This document shows positions 10,955-19,738 of a DNA stretch of 64,000 nucleotides, in pieces. The translations under genes were made by a program, and so were the position numbers. The notes under the pieces were generated by a model. The model worked only from the letters and a program-made list of their open reading frames with translations, had not been told where the DNA came from and searched no databases. The stretch lies in contig BCJU01000001.1 in NCBI GenBank assembly GCA_001600355.1, positions 4,030,013 through 4,094,012 on the forward strand, written 5' to 3'. The stretch comes from Meira nashicola. Taxonomy: Eukaryota; Basidiomycota; Exobasidiomycetes; Exobasidiales; Brachybasidiaceae. The first letter of the stretch is position 1. The number at the start of each line of letters is the position of its first letter.

Positions 10955-11536
10955 ATGTCAGCTTGTTTAAATTTCGTTCAAAGGGTCACTCGTGCATTCG
11001 TTAATGCAGGTGGTCATGATGCAACATGTTATCCAGGTTTACACATTCATACTGCTAAACCAGGTCATATAATCGGACAATTTACAATTCAAAAGCGAAA
11101 TTTAAATCGACTTAAAACTTTACATGGTGGTGTAATTTGTTCATTAACCGATACTATGGGAAGTTTAGCATTAGCAAGTAAAGGATTATATTCTACAGGA
11201 GTAAGTACGGACATTCATACAACTTTTGTTGCACCGGGAAAACATGAAGAAACAGTTACTGTTGAAGGCAAGGTGATCAGCTTAGGCAAAACATTGGCAA
11301 CAACTAGATTTGAGCTACGACATCCGGAGACTAATGCCCTTTTAGCTTTCGGATCACATACAAAATTCGTAGGTAAAGCACATACTCATCCCGAGAATGT
11401 TGGTGAGTAAAAAAAGCATTTGTCACAATTTAAGCAGATGAATGATTAACCTCATCCCCATTCTCACACAGAATTCGATGAATCAGGCGAAAAGGTTATC
11501 AAAGGAAAACAGCCAAATGAGTGGGCAGAAGATTGA
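10955..11536 (+). CDS. hotdog-fold acyl-CoA thioesterase (ACOT13/PaaI type), one intron
   Basis: Two exons, 10955-11402 and 11473 minus one (exon 2 starts at 11472), joined across a 69-bp intron at 11403-11471 with GTGAGT donor and CACAG acceptor; the product is 170 residues. Without splicing the frame stops after three more codons. The core has the PaaI/ACOT13 pattern: LHGGVICSLTDTMGSLA near residue 60, where the HGG and the acidic residue of the hotdog helix are the catalytic elements, then a STDIHTTFVAPGK strand and a VEGKVISLGKTLATTRFEL strand. Such enzymes hydrolyse medium- to long-chain acyl-CoA, often at mitochondria; the substrate here is not shown. The C-terminal exon adds a short polar tail. 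It ends 100 bp from the convergent Dhr1 gene. Confidence 0.88.
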
Positions 11537-11636
11537 ACAGAGAACAAGTGTAATTTATAGACTATGCAAAATTGTACAAATGCGAAAAAGAAGATGATAC
11601 AAATACAATTATAATCTCTCTTACCAAGATTACACA

Positions 11637-14600
11637 TCAGGTCATCTCAGTAACCCATTTCCCTCTTACCAACCTCTGCTTTGCCATCAAAGGAGGCAAT
11701 TCCCAACCCACATACGAATTGCGTTCAGAAGCATCAAAAGCAGGTCCAGTACCATAGGAAGGCACAAGATAAACAGTCTTTTCATTCATTCCAGAATTCA
11801 AATCAGAGGTACCAGAAGAAGCTCTCTTCTTGAGGTCTTGTGCGGCTTGAATTAACCTTGCTCGACCGTCACTTTGGTCTGTTTCGATAGGTCTAGATAA
11901 AGAGCAAAGGCTAGATCCCAGTTTATACACCCAATTCGGATTAATTACAGTAACTCCCTTTAGCCAATTTCGTCCTTTGCGTTCTAGCGTATCACCTTTT
12001 GCTTGTCCACGTACGATGTGCGAAAAGATGATCCATTCGGGTGGTGATTGATGAAACAAAACGCTACTCTTGTGTATGAAACAGGCTTCGGATGGAATAC
12101 CTGCTGCCAGATAAGCAACATTACGTGTTGATTGCATCTTTGCACCCTGTTTGCTCTGTTTATAAAATTGATGGGATATCGTTTGATCTCCATTACCACC
12201 TTCTTGTTGTAACATTGGCACTCTAGCTGCTGCTTCAGGAGATAAATCGGCTCGAACGGCAATTTGATCAATAAAGGCAGCAGTGAGGAATTGACGTAAA
12301 ACATTTAATTGCTTTTGCGAAGGCAGATCAAGCTTCGGTGAACGTAAAGTGGAAAGGTCCATTGTGATTGCTGCATTGGCTTGTACTAAAGAAGCAATTT
12401 GACTTCGAAGCTTATGAATTTCTTCCATCGTCTTTGGTACGAGATAGTTGGAACGACAAAATTCAGAAGTGCCTCCAGCATGTTCATATGCACCAACAGC
12501 GCTCAATAAACGAAGCGGATCGCTCAATGCACCACTCATTGCCGCAAACCTGTTAAGAGCTTTAAAATATGCGCTTCTTTTTGCCCTCCGTTGTTCTTTC
12601 TCTTTTTCACTTTCGCCGGTGATGTGTTGCGATTCCAATGCCATTTCCTCTTCCGCAATCAATTGTTCTTCAATAGGATCATGTAATGACTCCTCTCGAA
12701 CGAAGGGATCACCAACGCTCAAAGCAGATACTAAAGCAACAACAAACGGTAAACATCCATGTTGATGACCTTGTACTAACATCTTTGACAACCGAGTACT
12801 GAGCGGGAATAAGCTCATAGATCTGCCCAAAGACGTTACTTTGTACTGACTGGCGGAAGTAGAAAATGAACCATCTGACTCTAACGCACCTAGGCGTAAG
12901 AGCAACTTTTCTGCTCTTCGAATCGATTGTCTATCCGGAGAAGTAGGAAAAGGGAAATTGGCAACATTGTCAATATTCATGCTCTTCATCATAAGAACGA
13001 GATTGTCCACTGGCATTCGAAGAATTTCCGGTTGAGCAAATTGAGGAAAGTGTTCCTCATAAACGTTACTGGAGTATAATCGATAACAATGACCTGGACC
13101 AGTACGTCCTGCACGACCAGCACGTTGGTCTGCACTTGCCTTGCTGATGAAGCCCACTTCGAATGATTGAATACCATTCACAGAATCGTATAAACGTTCT
13201 TTTGCTCGTCCGCAATCGACTACATATGTAATTCCAGGAATCGTAAGGGAAGTTTCGGCAATATTTGTAGCAACAACTACCAGCCGACTTCCTTCTGGTG
13301 GTTGTGCAAATACTTGCATTTGCTTTTCTGAAGGCAAAAGAGAGTAGAGTGGAAGGATATGCATTGGTTTATCGCTATCATCACGAAGCTCTTCTGGCAA
13401 GTCCGCATCATACTCTTGTTCTTCTTCGTCATCAGTTTCCAATGCTTCCTCATCGTCAAAATCTTCATTTGCATTTTCATCTTCAAGAGACAACCTTGCT
13501 TCTTCCTCGGATCTGTCATTCGGATTCATTGACAAATCAACATCTTCTGCCTCAATATCAACATCTTTGGCAGACACAAACACTTTATCCTCTTCCGCTT
13601 CAGCCTCATCATCATCCTCTGTAATTCTCGACCGTGATTTGTTGTTGACCTTCTTTCGATCACGAAGTTTCTTCTCTATTGCCTGTTTACCGAACCTCTT
13701 TTGCAATCGCTGACAGACAGTAGAAATTTCTGCTTGTCCAGTCATGAAAATCAAAATTCCACCGTTGGGAAGTCTGGCATGAATCTTGCAAGCCTTTTTG
13801 ATCGCCTCTTCGACGTAATCGTGGTGTGTACGCCTACTGAAATGCGTTGTGACAGGGAATTGTCTTGCTTCTACTTGTAGAATAGGAGGTCGAATATCAA
13901 ACAAACGTTCATTACCAGCGAAATCGTCCACTCGTAAAGTAGCACTCATGATGACTAGCCGCAACGGGTTTCCCTCTCCAGCGATCCATTTCTTAGCACG
14001 AAGTCTTGCAACCCTACTTAGAACACCAATAAGAACATCTGTATTGACACTACGTTCATGTGCTTCATCTATAATGACAACACTGTATTTAGTGAGCATA
14101 AAGTCAATTGCAAGTTCTCTGAGCAAAACTCCATCTGTCATGAATTTGATATTGGTCGAAGGACTGACGGTAGCATCGTAACGAATTTGATGTGAAACTC
14201 GATTTTGTCCTAGATTTAGTTCATGACCTACACGTGCAGCCATACTCAAGGCAGCCACTCTTCTTGGTTGTGTCACACCAATCAGGCCAGGATTGGCAGA
14301 GCCAGGGCTTCCAAAGCCTGCTTCGAATAAGAATTGAGGAACTTGTGTAGTTTTACCACTTCCTGTTTCACCACATAAAACCGTCACCATATTCTCCATT
14401 ATCGTACGAACAATTCTTTCTTCTTCTGCAACTACAGGTAATTTCAGTCGTGCCTCTTGAATATCTTCGGATCGGTTTACATTGATGAAATCGTTCTTTT
14501 TGCCTGTTTTCGTGCGCCACTCCTGCAGATTTTGATAATGTCTTTGGGCGAATGGACCAATCTGACTGGGCATTGGTTCGTCCTGACCTAAGGGACCTCG

Positions 14601-16100
14601 AATTGTTCCATCACCAAGGTCGCCTACCCTCTGTGTTAGACCTCCAACGGGCTCTGGACCGCGGTAAACGCCATCATCTTCTGTATTCTCCGAGCTTTTC
14701 CCGTTGGCTGGTCCATCCATTCCAAGTGCTGTCAAAGCCCATTCTTTGAAACCTTTGCTCTTCGCAGTTTTGGGTAACCCTCTCCGTTTTGATATTTCTT
14801 CATTTTCTTCGTCACTCTCTTCTTCACTCTCCCCTTCTTCCCCATCTGAGCTCTGCTCTTCCTCCTCATCATCAAAGGCCGAGAATGGCATAGAGATTTC
14901 CTCTGGCTCTTCATGTTCATCCTCATCCTCCGATGGTTTAGCATAGTCCTCTTTTGTTGGCGGGCCGAGATCAGGGTTCCCCAGCATTCCTCTCTGTCGC
15001 ATGGCTTCTTCCAATATTTGGCGTTCTTCTTCATCAGTTTCTTCTCCAGAGCCCATTCCGCTGTCACTGAGATCAGATGCGGATTCATCTTCTGATCCGG
15101 AGATGTCATTCTCGGACTCGTCATTCTCTGCAACGGATAATTCTTCATCTTCTTGTGAGTTGATGTTGGAGGAAGCAGAACTATCAAAGTCACTTTCGTC
15201 GTCGTCATGATCTTGTCCTGTGGCTACTCTTCCCCAAGCTGTTCGTTTTCCGATAGGCTTTTTCGTTTGCTTCTTTCGCTTTTTCATAACAGGCATGATT
15301 GGTTTGCCGTCACTTCCCAATGCCAGCGCTGAACCTACCACTGTTACACTCTGTTCATCCTTTGTTCTGAGAGGCTCTTTAGTGGAGGACTTGGATATGG
15401 GCTCAACAGATATTGGCTGCTGAGCAAATAACGCACGAGCTCGATCTATGCGTGCTTGTCTTTCATCATGATCATCATCATCTCTTGTTGCGACGTCCTC
15501 AAAACCTCCTTGACCTTCATCTTCACTTAAGTCTGTAACTCTTTCATTCATTTCATCCAAGTATGCATCTTCATCGTCGCTTTGATCTCCTCTGTCTGCA
15601 TTCACTACAGTATATTGTCCTTTACGTACTGATCTCGATCGCTCCTCTCGTGCGAGATCCATATCTAGTCGCTCTTGTCCCGTTCTTACTTTACCTGTTC
15701 CCAGCGTGGCAGCACTCATCAGAGTAGATCGATCACCAACTTGAGCACTTGATTCTGCCAAATCAGCAATGAGTTGCTGCCTCTTTTCTTTTTTCAATTG
15801 ACGTGCAATGAAAGCATCTAACCTCTTTCGTTTCTTTGACGATATTGGCCCTTCAGCTGCGTCTGGATCTTCTGATCGTGCTAAAAGTTCTCTTCTTTTT
15901 CTATCTGCTTCCAATTTTATCCTTTGCTCTTCTGGATCAATCATAACTGCATTGCTTCCGCCGACGTCCATACTGCTCTCAACTTCATCCGCATCAGTTC
16001 TTTTTGGTCGAACATTCTTACGTTTTTTGTGTGTTGTACCAGCGAATGACTGTCTTGCTTTCGCATTGTATCTAGTTTTTTGTTTGTTTGGTGGCACCAT
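11637..16100 (-). CDS. ECM16: DEAH-box RNA helicase Dhr1/Ecm16 (DHX37), ribosome biogenesis
   Basis: 1487 residues, one exon. The family acts in the nucleolus on U3 snoRNA-pre-rRNA base pairs during 40S subunit maturation. The first ~500 residues are Lys- and Asp/Glu-rich, as usual for this protein. Helicase motifs follow: GETGSGKTTQVPQ (near 578), TQPRRVAA, DEAH (near 679), MSATLR, then ILIFMTGQAEIS. A long acidic insert containing DVDIEAEDVDL lies between the two RecA lobes and is a hallmark of Dhr1. ATNIAETSLTIPGITYVVDCGRAKER follows as motif V (too long to be chance), then QRAGRAGRTGPG (motif VI). The winged-helix, ratchet and OB-fold domains complete the C-terminus. The ATG at 16100 opens with a Lys/Arg-rich nucleolar-type leader. 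The call is very secure. Confidence 0.96.
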   Translation of the reverse strand: MVPPNKQKTRYNAKARQSFAGTTHKKRKNVRPKRTDADEVESSMDVGGSNAVMIDPEEQRIKLEADRKRRELLARSEDPDAAEGPISSKKRKRLDAFIARQLKKEKRQQLIADLAESSAQVGDRSTLMSAATLGTGKVRTGQERLDMDLAREERSRSVRKGQYTVVNADRGDQSDDEDAYLDEMNERVTDLSEDEGQGGFEDVATRDDDDHDERQARIDRARALFAQQPISVEPISKSSTKEPLRTKDEQSVTVVGSALALGSDGKPIMPVMKKRKKQTKKPIGKRTAWGRVATGQDHDDDESDFDSSASSNINSQEDEELSVAENDESENDISGSEDESASDLSDSGMGSGEETDEEERQILEEAMRQRGMLGNPDLGPPTKEDYAKPSEDEDEHEEPEEISMPFSAFDDEEEEQSSDGEEGESEEESDEENEEISKRRGLPKTAKSKGFKEWALTALGMDGPANGKSSENTEDDGVYRGPEPVGGLTQRVGDLGDGTIRGPLGQDEPMPSQIGPFAQRHYQNLQEWRTKTGKKNDFINVNRSEDIQEARLKLPVVAEEERIVRTIMENMVTVLCGETGSGKTTQVPQFLFEAGFGSPGSANPGLIGVTQPRRVAALSMAARVGHELNLGQNRVSHQIRYDATVSPSTNIKFMTDGVLLRELAIDFMLTKYSVVIIDEAHERSVNTDVLIGVLSRVARLRAKKWIAGEGNPLRLVIMSATLRVDDFAGNERLFDIRPPILQVEARQFPVTTHFSRRTHHDYVEEAIKKACKIHARLPNGGILIFMTGQAEISTVCQRLQKRFGKQAIEKKLRDRKKVNNKSRSRITEDDDEAEAEEDKVFVSAKDVDIEAEDVDLSMNPNDRSEEEARLSLEDENANEDFDDEEALETDDEEEQEYDADLPEELRDDSDKPMHILPLYSLLPSEKQMQVFAQPPEGSRLVVVATNIAETSLTIPGITYVVDCGRAKERLYDSVNGIQSFEVGFISKASADQRAGRAGRTGPGHCYRLYSSNVYEEHFPQFAQPEILRMPVDNLVLMMKSMNIDNVANFPFPTSPDRQSIRRAEKLLLRLGALESDGSFSTSASQYKVTSLGRSMSLFPLSTRLSKMLVQGHQHGCLPFVVALVSALSVGDPFVREESLHDPIEEQLIAEEEMALESQHITGESEKEKEQRRAKRSAYFKALNRFAAMSGALSDPLRLLSAVGAYEHAGGTSEFCRSNYLVPKTMEEIHKLRSQIASLVQANAAITMDLSTLRSPKLDLPSQKQLNVLRQFLTAAFIDQIAVRADLSPEAAARVPMLQQEGGNGDQTISHQFYKQSKQGAKMQSTRNVAYLAAGIPSEACFIHKSSVLFHQSPPEWIIFSHIVRGQAKGDTLERKGRNWLKGVTVINPNWVYKLGSSLCSLSRPIETDQSDGRARLIQAAQDLKKRASSGTSDLNSGMNEKTVYLVPSYGTGPAFDASERNSYVGWELPPLMAKQRLVRGKWVTEMT

Positions 16101-16492
16101 AATGGCGACTTGATCCTAAGTGACAAGGACAGGCGTACAAGATGATGAAGTGGAGAGAGGTGTAAAGAAATTTATGGATCTTCCAACAAGCTAAAAAAAA
16201 TTTAAGCGCTACGCTAGTCAATTTTTTTTTTAAAATATTTCTTCTCAAAATTTTGGGAAGCGTCGTGCAACGTAACTTAAATAATTTAGAGGGGTATAAG
16301 TAACGCGAAGGTGGCTGATTCTCATCTTCGATTTGACGGTCAATTGATTAGATAAACTTAAAGCTGTATATAAGATGAACGGCATAGATTATCAAAATCC
16401 GGATGTAGTACAGAATGAGATTGTCAATGCAACAGGGGTTGAGTAAAAAAGTACATGAGTATGAGAGGTGTGTTTATTCGCAGTATTATTAT
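16101..16492. other. intergenic region between Dhr1 and Oxa1
   Basis: 392 bp between the Dhr1 start and the Oxa1 stop, both genes on the minus strand. It should hold the Oxa1 3' end and the Dhr1 promoter. It contains poly-A and poly-T runs near 16193-16230 and a short CG-rich patch (gcgctacgct at 16206). No gene is seen. Confidence 0.5.
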
Positions 16493-17911
16493 TTATTTCC
16501 TGTTCTCTTGGCCCTTTGAGGATGAGTTTGCTGCGATCTTTTTCAATGCACGTTCGCGACTTTCGTCCATTCCACGTTGTTCTTGCAAAGCAGATGGCTT
16601 TGCATGTCTATTTGACGCATTCTTTCGTATAACTTGAACTGTATGTTGTTGTTGACTGGATGAACCAGCAGAAATGCTATCCCAAAAGCCCATTTCTTTA
16701 CCTTTTCCTTCAAATTCTTCCGGTTTATGTTGAACCCGTTCGGGTAATTTTAATGCTTTACGCACTCCGTTCAAATTTAAAACCAATAGCTGTATCAAAG
16801 ATAAGCAACCGTTTGTGAGCCAATAACAGAATACTGCTGTAGGGAAGTTCCAAATAAAGGGAACTGCAAGAACAGTTACAACACGGAAGACGTTTCTCAT
16901 CATCTTTGCTTGAGGTGTAGTATTACCTCCCGAAGTTCCCATCTCTGCACCTGTCTCCAAAACGAGTAGCATAGACAAAGAAGATAAGATTGGTAAAACG
17001 CATGTAGGATCAGCAACGGTCAAATCTGTAAACCAAGAAAATCCTCCAGTCTTCATTGAGGGCAATCCTGCTTCGGCCAATCCACGTAAGGCGAAGAAGA
17101 AGGTCATGAATAATGGAGCTTGAATTGCTGGAACGATGAAACTTCTGAATGGATTACAATCGTTATCTTTCATCAATTGTTGTACCGAAGTTGCAGCTTT
17201 TGCCATCAATTGATTATCACCAGTTTGCTTTGCGTATTGAATATCTTTCATGTGAGCTTGCATTTGTGGTTGAATATTGGCCAATCTGATAGCATTCTTT
17301 TGACCTCTTAAAACAAAAGGAAGAACTAAGATACGAACAGAAAGAGTAACAGCAGCAATCGTTAACCACCAAGGCATTCCTGTTGCTTCTACAAGCCAAT
17401 CCAAAACACTTTGAGCAGCACGAACGTTTGGCCAACTGGACAATTGACCTAAATCGGCTAGGGTTTGTACTTGTTCAGTAGCATTTGCTACAGCTTCCTG
17501 CAAATTTCCAGCATCATTAGCCAAGTCACTAGCTGCAAGAGGATCGGAAGGAGAAGTAGCTGCAGTGAGAGTTGCTTCTTGTGAAGTTAAATCTTCCGTC
17601 TTTGCATCACTAGCATTCGGCAACACTTCAGCAGATGTTGATGATTGTGTTTCTTTGGAGAATGGCCATAGGGATAAATGCCTTGCTGTTCCGAGTCCAG
17701 TTGTGGTTAAAGGTGATTGGTTGAGCAAACTTGTTCGAAGACCAATTGACCTTCTTGAGAGAGTAGTTGTCGTTCTGGGTAGTGAACTTGTACCGATTAA
17801 GCCGGTTATAGTTCTCTGTTGTTGCTTATACACTGATCGTTGTACGTTTGATGATCTTGATAGCGTGATCTGTCCCGCTTGACGGAGACCTGTCAGCACT
17901 TTCAACACCAT
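16493..17911 (-). CDS. OXA1: mitochondrial inner-membrane insertase Oxa1
   Basis: 472 residues, single exon. YidC/Oxa1/Alb3 family protein that inserts mitochondrially encoded and some imported proteins into the inner membrane and binds the mitoribosome with its C-terminal tail. The first ~80 residues are Arg/Ser/Thr-rich with almost no acidic residues, a good mitochondrial presequence. The conserved core starts near residue 165 (LVEATGMPWWLTIAAVTLSV) and includes the Arg/Gln-rich matrix loop after the first helix, then DCNPFRSFIVPAIQAPLFMT and a final pair of hydrophobic segments ending in NFPTAVFCYWLTNGCLSL. The C-terminal ~95 residues are basic and polar, as expected for ribosome contact. 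Upstream it is divergent from ATG5. Confidence 0.96.
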   Translation of the reverse strand: MVLKVLTGLRQAGQITLSRSSNVQRSVYKQQQRTITGLIGTSSLPRTTTTLSRRSIGLRTSLLNQSPLTTTGLGTARHLSLWPFSKETQSSTSAEVLPNASDAKTEDLTSQEATLTAATSPSDPLAASDLANDAGNLQEAVANATEQVQTLADLGQLSSWPNVRAAQSVLDWLVEATGMPWWLTIAAVTLSVRILVLPFVLRGQKNAIRLANIQPQMQAHMKDIQYAKQTGDNQLMAKAATSVQQLMKDNDCNPFRSFIVPAIQAPLFMTFFFALRGLAEAGLPSMKTGGFSWFTDLTVADPTCVLPILSSLSMLLVLETGAEMGTSGGNTTPQAKMMRNVFRVVTVLAVPFIWNFPTAVFCYWLTNGCLSLIQLLVLNLNGVRKALKLPERVQHKPEEFEGKGKEMGFWDSISAGSSSQQQHTVQVIRKNASNRHAKPSALQEQRGMDESRERALKKIAANSSSKGQENRK

Positions 17912-18211
17912 CTTATACTTTTCCAGATGATGATCACAATGACATTATCCCGAAACGCGAAGAAATGCTTATGCAGCACTTGAATTATTCATATTATTCC
18001 GAAAATATTTGCATGCACGTGGGGAAGGTGACAAGAAATTGACTTCCCTCGCCTCCTTTCTCAAGTTTATATGTTCCACGCCTAGGCCTTTTCTTTGACA
18101 AGCGCCGGCGCTGTGCAAACAAAGGATGGGGAAACCAACACTTTCGTTCATCCTCGCTCGAGCCATTCCTATTCGTTTTGCATACAATCACCATCTCCTT
18201 CTGTATAAAAG
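17912..18211. promoter_or_regulatory. divergent promoter region OXA1 / ATG5
   Basis: 300 bp between two divergent starts, so it must hold control sequence for both genes. A TATAAAA-like stretch (tctgtataaaag) ends one base before the ATG5 ATG, too close to act as its TATA box. No other strong motif is recognised. Confidence 0.4.
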
Positions 18212-19708
18212 ATGAGTAGTGTTTTACGAAGTGGTCCTTCTCGTCAACCTTCTTTAGCATCTACAACGGGAGGATCTGCTTCCGGTTCCTCTTCAACAGC
18301 AGGTGTACCTTCTTCCATTAATACACAATCTACACTTTCAACTTTATCAACAAATACACCCATTCAACGATTTCGTAAGCTAGTTTGGGATGCCACAATT
18401 CCGATTTCTGTATCTGTGGAATCGACAGATTTATCAAATTTTGGATCGGTAGATAGATCGATAGAAACATACTATGTCCGTGCTCCTCGGATATCTTACC
18501 TACCATTGGTATTGCAAGAAGTTCGAGCTAATTTACTGTCAATAATGCTAGATGAATCCGTCTTGGCAAATATAAAAGAAGAAGACTTTTGGCTCACGTA
18601 TGATGGTGTGCCACTTCGATGGCATTGGCCAATAGGGCTCTTGTACGATTATCATGCTGTGAATATGGCACCTACCACGCACAAAAGTTCTTCTTCAAGC
18701 TCAAATTCCGTCAACACAATCACAAATACAATGAGAAGGCTTAGTACTGCTCCTTCTATCGCTTCGAGTACAGGTGTCCCACCTTCAGTGGATGGGTACT
18801 TTTCTCCTCCTCTATCCGACAATGCAACATTTACTGCACCAAATCCACAGCTGCCATGGCGACTAGTACTACGCATCGGAAATGCACCTTTGGACAAAAT
18901 TCATTCTGCTCCTGGGTTGGATAATTGTCGATCGAGTTTTATGAGTATGGTAAAAGAGGCCGATTTTGTGCGATATGGAAGTACAAAAAGGGTAGTAAAT
19001 CTAAGACGAACGGAACAAGATCAACTTTGGGATGGTGTTATTCAACATGATTTTGACGTATTTTGGTCTGTAGCTTCAAAATTGATACCCAATGCACAAC
19101 AAGTATCGAATACACAATCGACAGATACAGCAAGCAGTAGCCTGTCACCTTCTAGAGCAGCTTCTTTCTCGTCTGCAGCAGGTGAAAGTGTGATTGGTGC
19201 TGAAAAGTATGGTACTACATCAAGTCAGCTCACTGCTCGACCATCGCTTATGCAACAATATAACGAAAGTCAAACAAGTCTGCATAGTGCAGCGCCAAGC
19301 GAGACGAATATGAGTGTAGCAGAAAGTGCAGTCACAACGGGTAAAACTAGCACAACTGGTGGTGGTGGTGGACAAACGTCATCATCCTATAGAAGTTTAC
19401 CAATGCGATTTCATTTGGTCAATGGAGCGCCTGTAGTACAAGAACCGGTTGCACCTTACAATGAAGATGGCAAGCCGAATACTTTGCATTCAGTCTTATC
19501 TGCATTATTCCCGCTTCTCTTTCCGCCCACTCCAACATTTTCACCTACTTCAAGTCCTGCTCCGCCACCTCCTTTGGCTTATGCGGTTATTCAAGGTATT
19601 CGTATACCTCTAGATTCAGAAATACCCTGGATAGGTGCACTTTTAGGCTCTGCAGATGGATGGGTTGCAGTTTGTATACATTTATTGGCAGAAGGAGAAA
19701 AGTTGTAA
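18212..19708 (+). CDS. ATG5: autophagy protein Atg5
   Basis: 498 residues, single exon. Atg5 is conjugated to Atg12 and, with Atg16, forms the E3-like complex that lipidates Atg8 on the growing autophagosome. After a Ser/Thr-rich leader, the first ubiquitin-like domain starts near residue 55 (KLVWDATIPISVSVES), and the DFWLTYDGVPLRWHWPIGLLYD block is diagnostic. The acceptor lysine for Atg12 lies in the MVKEADFVRYGS block, about residue 248, then QLWDGVIQHDFDVFW. The second ubiquitin-like half (PMRFHLVNGAPVVQEPVAP...) is separated by a Ser/Thr/Gly-rich stretch of roughly 100 residues (about 300-400), longer than in the yeast protein. The ending (DSEIPWIGALLGSADGWVAV) is typical. Its stop is only 30 bp from the stop of Tah18. 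Confidence 0.95.
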   Translation: MSSVLRSGPSRQPSLASTTGGSASGSSSTAGVPSSINTQSTLSTLSTNTPIQRFRKLVWDATIPISVSVESTDLSNFGSVDRSIETYYVRAPRISYLPLVLQEVRANLLSIMLDESVLANIKEEDFWLTYDGVPLRWHWPIGLLYDYHAVNMAPTTHKSSSSSSNSVNTITNTMRRLSTAPSIASSTGVPPSVDGYFSPPLSDNATFTAPNPQLPWRLVLRIGNAPLDKIHSAPGLDNCRSSFMSMVKEADFVRYGSTKRVVNLRRTEQDQLWDGVIQHDFDVFWSVASKLIPNAQQVSNTQSTDTASSSLSPSRAASFSSAAGESVIGAEKYGTTSSQLTARPSLMQQYNESQTSLHSAAPSETNMSVAESAVTTGKTSTTGGGGGQTSSSYRSLPMRFHLVNGAPVVQEPVAPYNEDGKPNTLHSVLSALFPLLFPPTPTFSPTSSPAPPPPLAYAVIQGIRIPLDSEIPWIGALLGSADGWVAVCIHLLAEGEKL

Positions 19709-19738
19709 ATAGATGATGTACATGATACCCTTTCTAAT

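Noticed and set aside
13277..15210. Long antisense frames opposite the acidic parts of Dhr1
   Set aside because: They arise from repeated Glu/Asp codons read on the other strand and have biased composition.
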